From Nocardioidaceae bacterium (GTDB lineage: Bacteria; Actinomycetota; Actinomycetes; Propionibacteriales; Nocardioidaceae): a DNA stretch of 64,000 bases. A program made the translations under genes and the position numbers. Shown piece by piece: positions 63,643-64,000 of the stretch (its first letter is position 1; every line of letters starts with the position of its first letter). The notes under the pieces are model-generated. The model was not told the origin of the DNA and made no database searches. It saw nothing but the letters and a program-made list of their open reading frames with translations. The DNA lies in the NCBI GenBank assembly GCA_030447805.1, contig JAUJOE010000003.1, forward strand, positions 107,652 through 171,651. The letters run 5' to 3'.

Positions 63643-64000
63643 CTAGGAGTAGTTGAAGAAACCTCGACCGGACTTGCGGCCGAGCTCGCCCGCGTCGACC
63701 ATGCGGGACATCAGCTCAGGTGGATAGAACTTCTCGTCGGCGCTCTCGGCGTAGATGTTCAACGTGGCGTTCCGCAAGATGTCGACGCCGGTGAGGTCGG
63801 TCGTGGCGAGCGGGCCCATGGCGTGCCCGAAGCCGAGCCGGCAGGCGGTGTCGATGTCGTCGGCGCTGGCGACTCCGGACTCGTAGAGCTTGATCGCCTC
63901 CATCGCCAAGGCCGTGATCAACCGGGTGGTGACGAAACCTGCGACGTCGCGGTTGACCACGATGCAGGTCTTGCCGACGCCTTCGGCAAAGTCGCGCGCC
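63643..64000 (-). CDS. 3-hydroxyacyl-CoA dehydrogenase, C-terminal part (5' end outside window)
   Basis: The last 118 codons of an HBD-type dehydrogenase, entering from the window edge. VVNRDVAGFVTTRLITALAM, EAIKLYESGVASADDIDTAC, RLGFGHAMGPLATTDLTGVD and ELGRKSGRGFFNYS match the C-terminal helical domain of 3-hydroxybutyryl-CoA dehydrogenase, including the Asn (here VVNRDVAGF region) near the active site. It is distinct from the tandem enzyme at 55-57 kb. The 190 nt between it and the STAS gene hold no recognisable feature. Confidence 0.88.
   Translation of the reverse strand, partial: ARDFAEGVGKTCIVVNRDVAGFVTTRLITALAMEAIKLYESGVASADDIDTACRLGFGHAMGPLATTDLTGVDILRNATLNIYAESADEKFYPPELMSRMVDAGELGRKSGRGFFNYS

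Overview
The window is a dense, high-GC stretch of an actinobacterial (Actinomycetota) chromosome. The evidence is the complete GlgE maltosyltransferase pathway (glgP, glgE, treS, mak, glgB), a NucS/EndoMS mismatch endonuclease, a Scy/FilP-type coiled-coil gene beside methylmalonyl-CoA epimerase, thiolase and MeaB genes, a cobalamin-independent methionine synthase-like gene next to ligA, and many GTG starts with GTGA or ATGA overlaps. A Nocardioides-like or other Propionibacteriales origin is my inference; no 16S rRNA gene is present to settle it.

Layout. 1-2 kb: small unknown genes and the relic of an aminoglycoside-adenylyltransferase-like gene. 2-15.6 kb, mostly minus strand: tRNA-Glu, tRNA-Gln, a VanW protein, a CPBP protease, gltX, a fumarylacetoacetate hydrolase, ilvE, serA, a Nudix hydrolase, a KARI (ilvC) paralogue with altered catalytic residues, and gatB-gatA-gatC. 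gltX, both tRNAs and gatCAB form the indirect Gln-tRNA pathway. 15.7-17.8 kb, plus strand: a putative exported HExxH protein followed by a lipoprotein. 17.8-29.1 kb, minus strand: ligA, a methionine synthase-like ORF, mnmA, a cysteine desulfurase, gluconokinase, electron-transfer flavoprotein and an enoyl-CoA hydratase. 29.2-33.7 kb: a DUF559 nuclease gene bracketed by 53-bp palindromes, a three-gene type-VII-secretion-like cassette, and a rearranged zone that repeats the 3' end of glgP around an enoyl-CoA hydratase fragment. 33.7-43.6 kb: glycogen/alpha-glucan metabolism. 43.7-51.8 kb: lipoprotein, membrane protein, YbbN-like co-chaperone, isobutyryl-CoA mutase large subunit, MeaB, thiolase and epimerase. 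51.9-64 kb: a coiled-coil polarity protein, an AI-2E transporter, a tandem 3-hydroxyacyl-CoA dehydrogenase, nucS, an envelope-stress cluster (PRC-barrel, holin-like, DUF3618, YihY), an amino-acid oxidase, a STAS protein and a partial dehydrogenase.

Functional themes are translation fidelity, branched-chain and serine amino-acid synthesis, acyl-CoA rearrangement and beta-oxidation with ETF, and trehalose/alpha-glucan turnover.

A caution applies throughout. At least fifteen genes, including essential ones such as gatC, serA, glgB and meaB, carry single-base frameshifts, usually a lost base and often in a G/C run. This looks like sequencing or assembly error rather than decay, and it also weakens confidence in the glgP/hydratase rearrangement. 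Best candidates for new biology: the palindrome-bracketed DUF559 unit, the KARI paralogue with altered catalytic residues, the HExxH/lipoprotein pair, and a 48-bp dispersed palindrome family.
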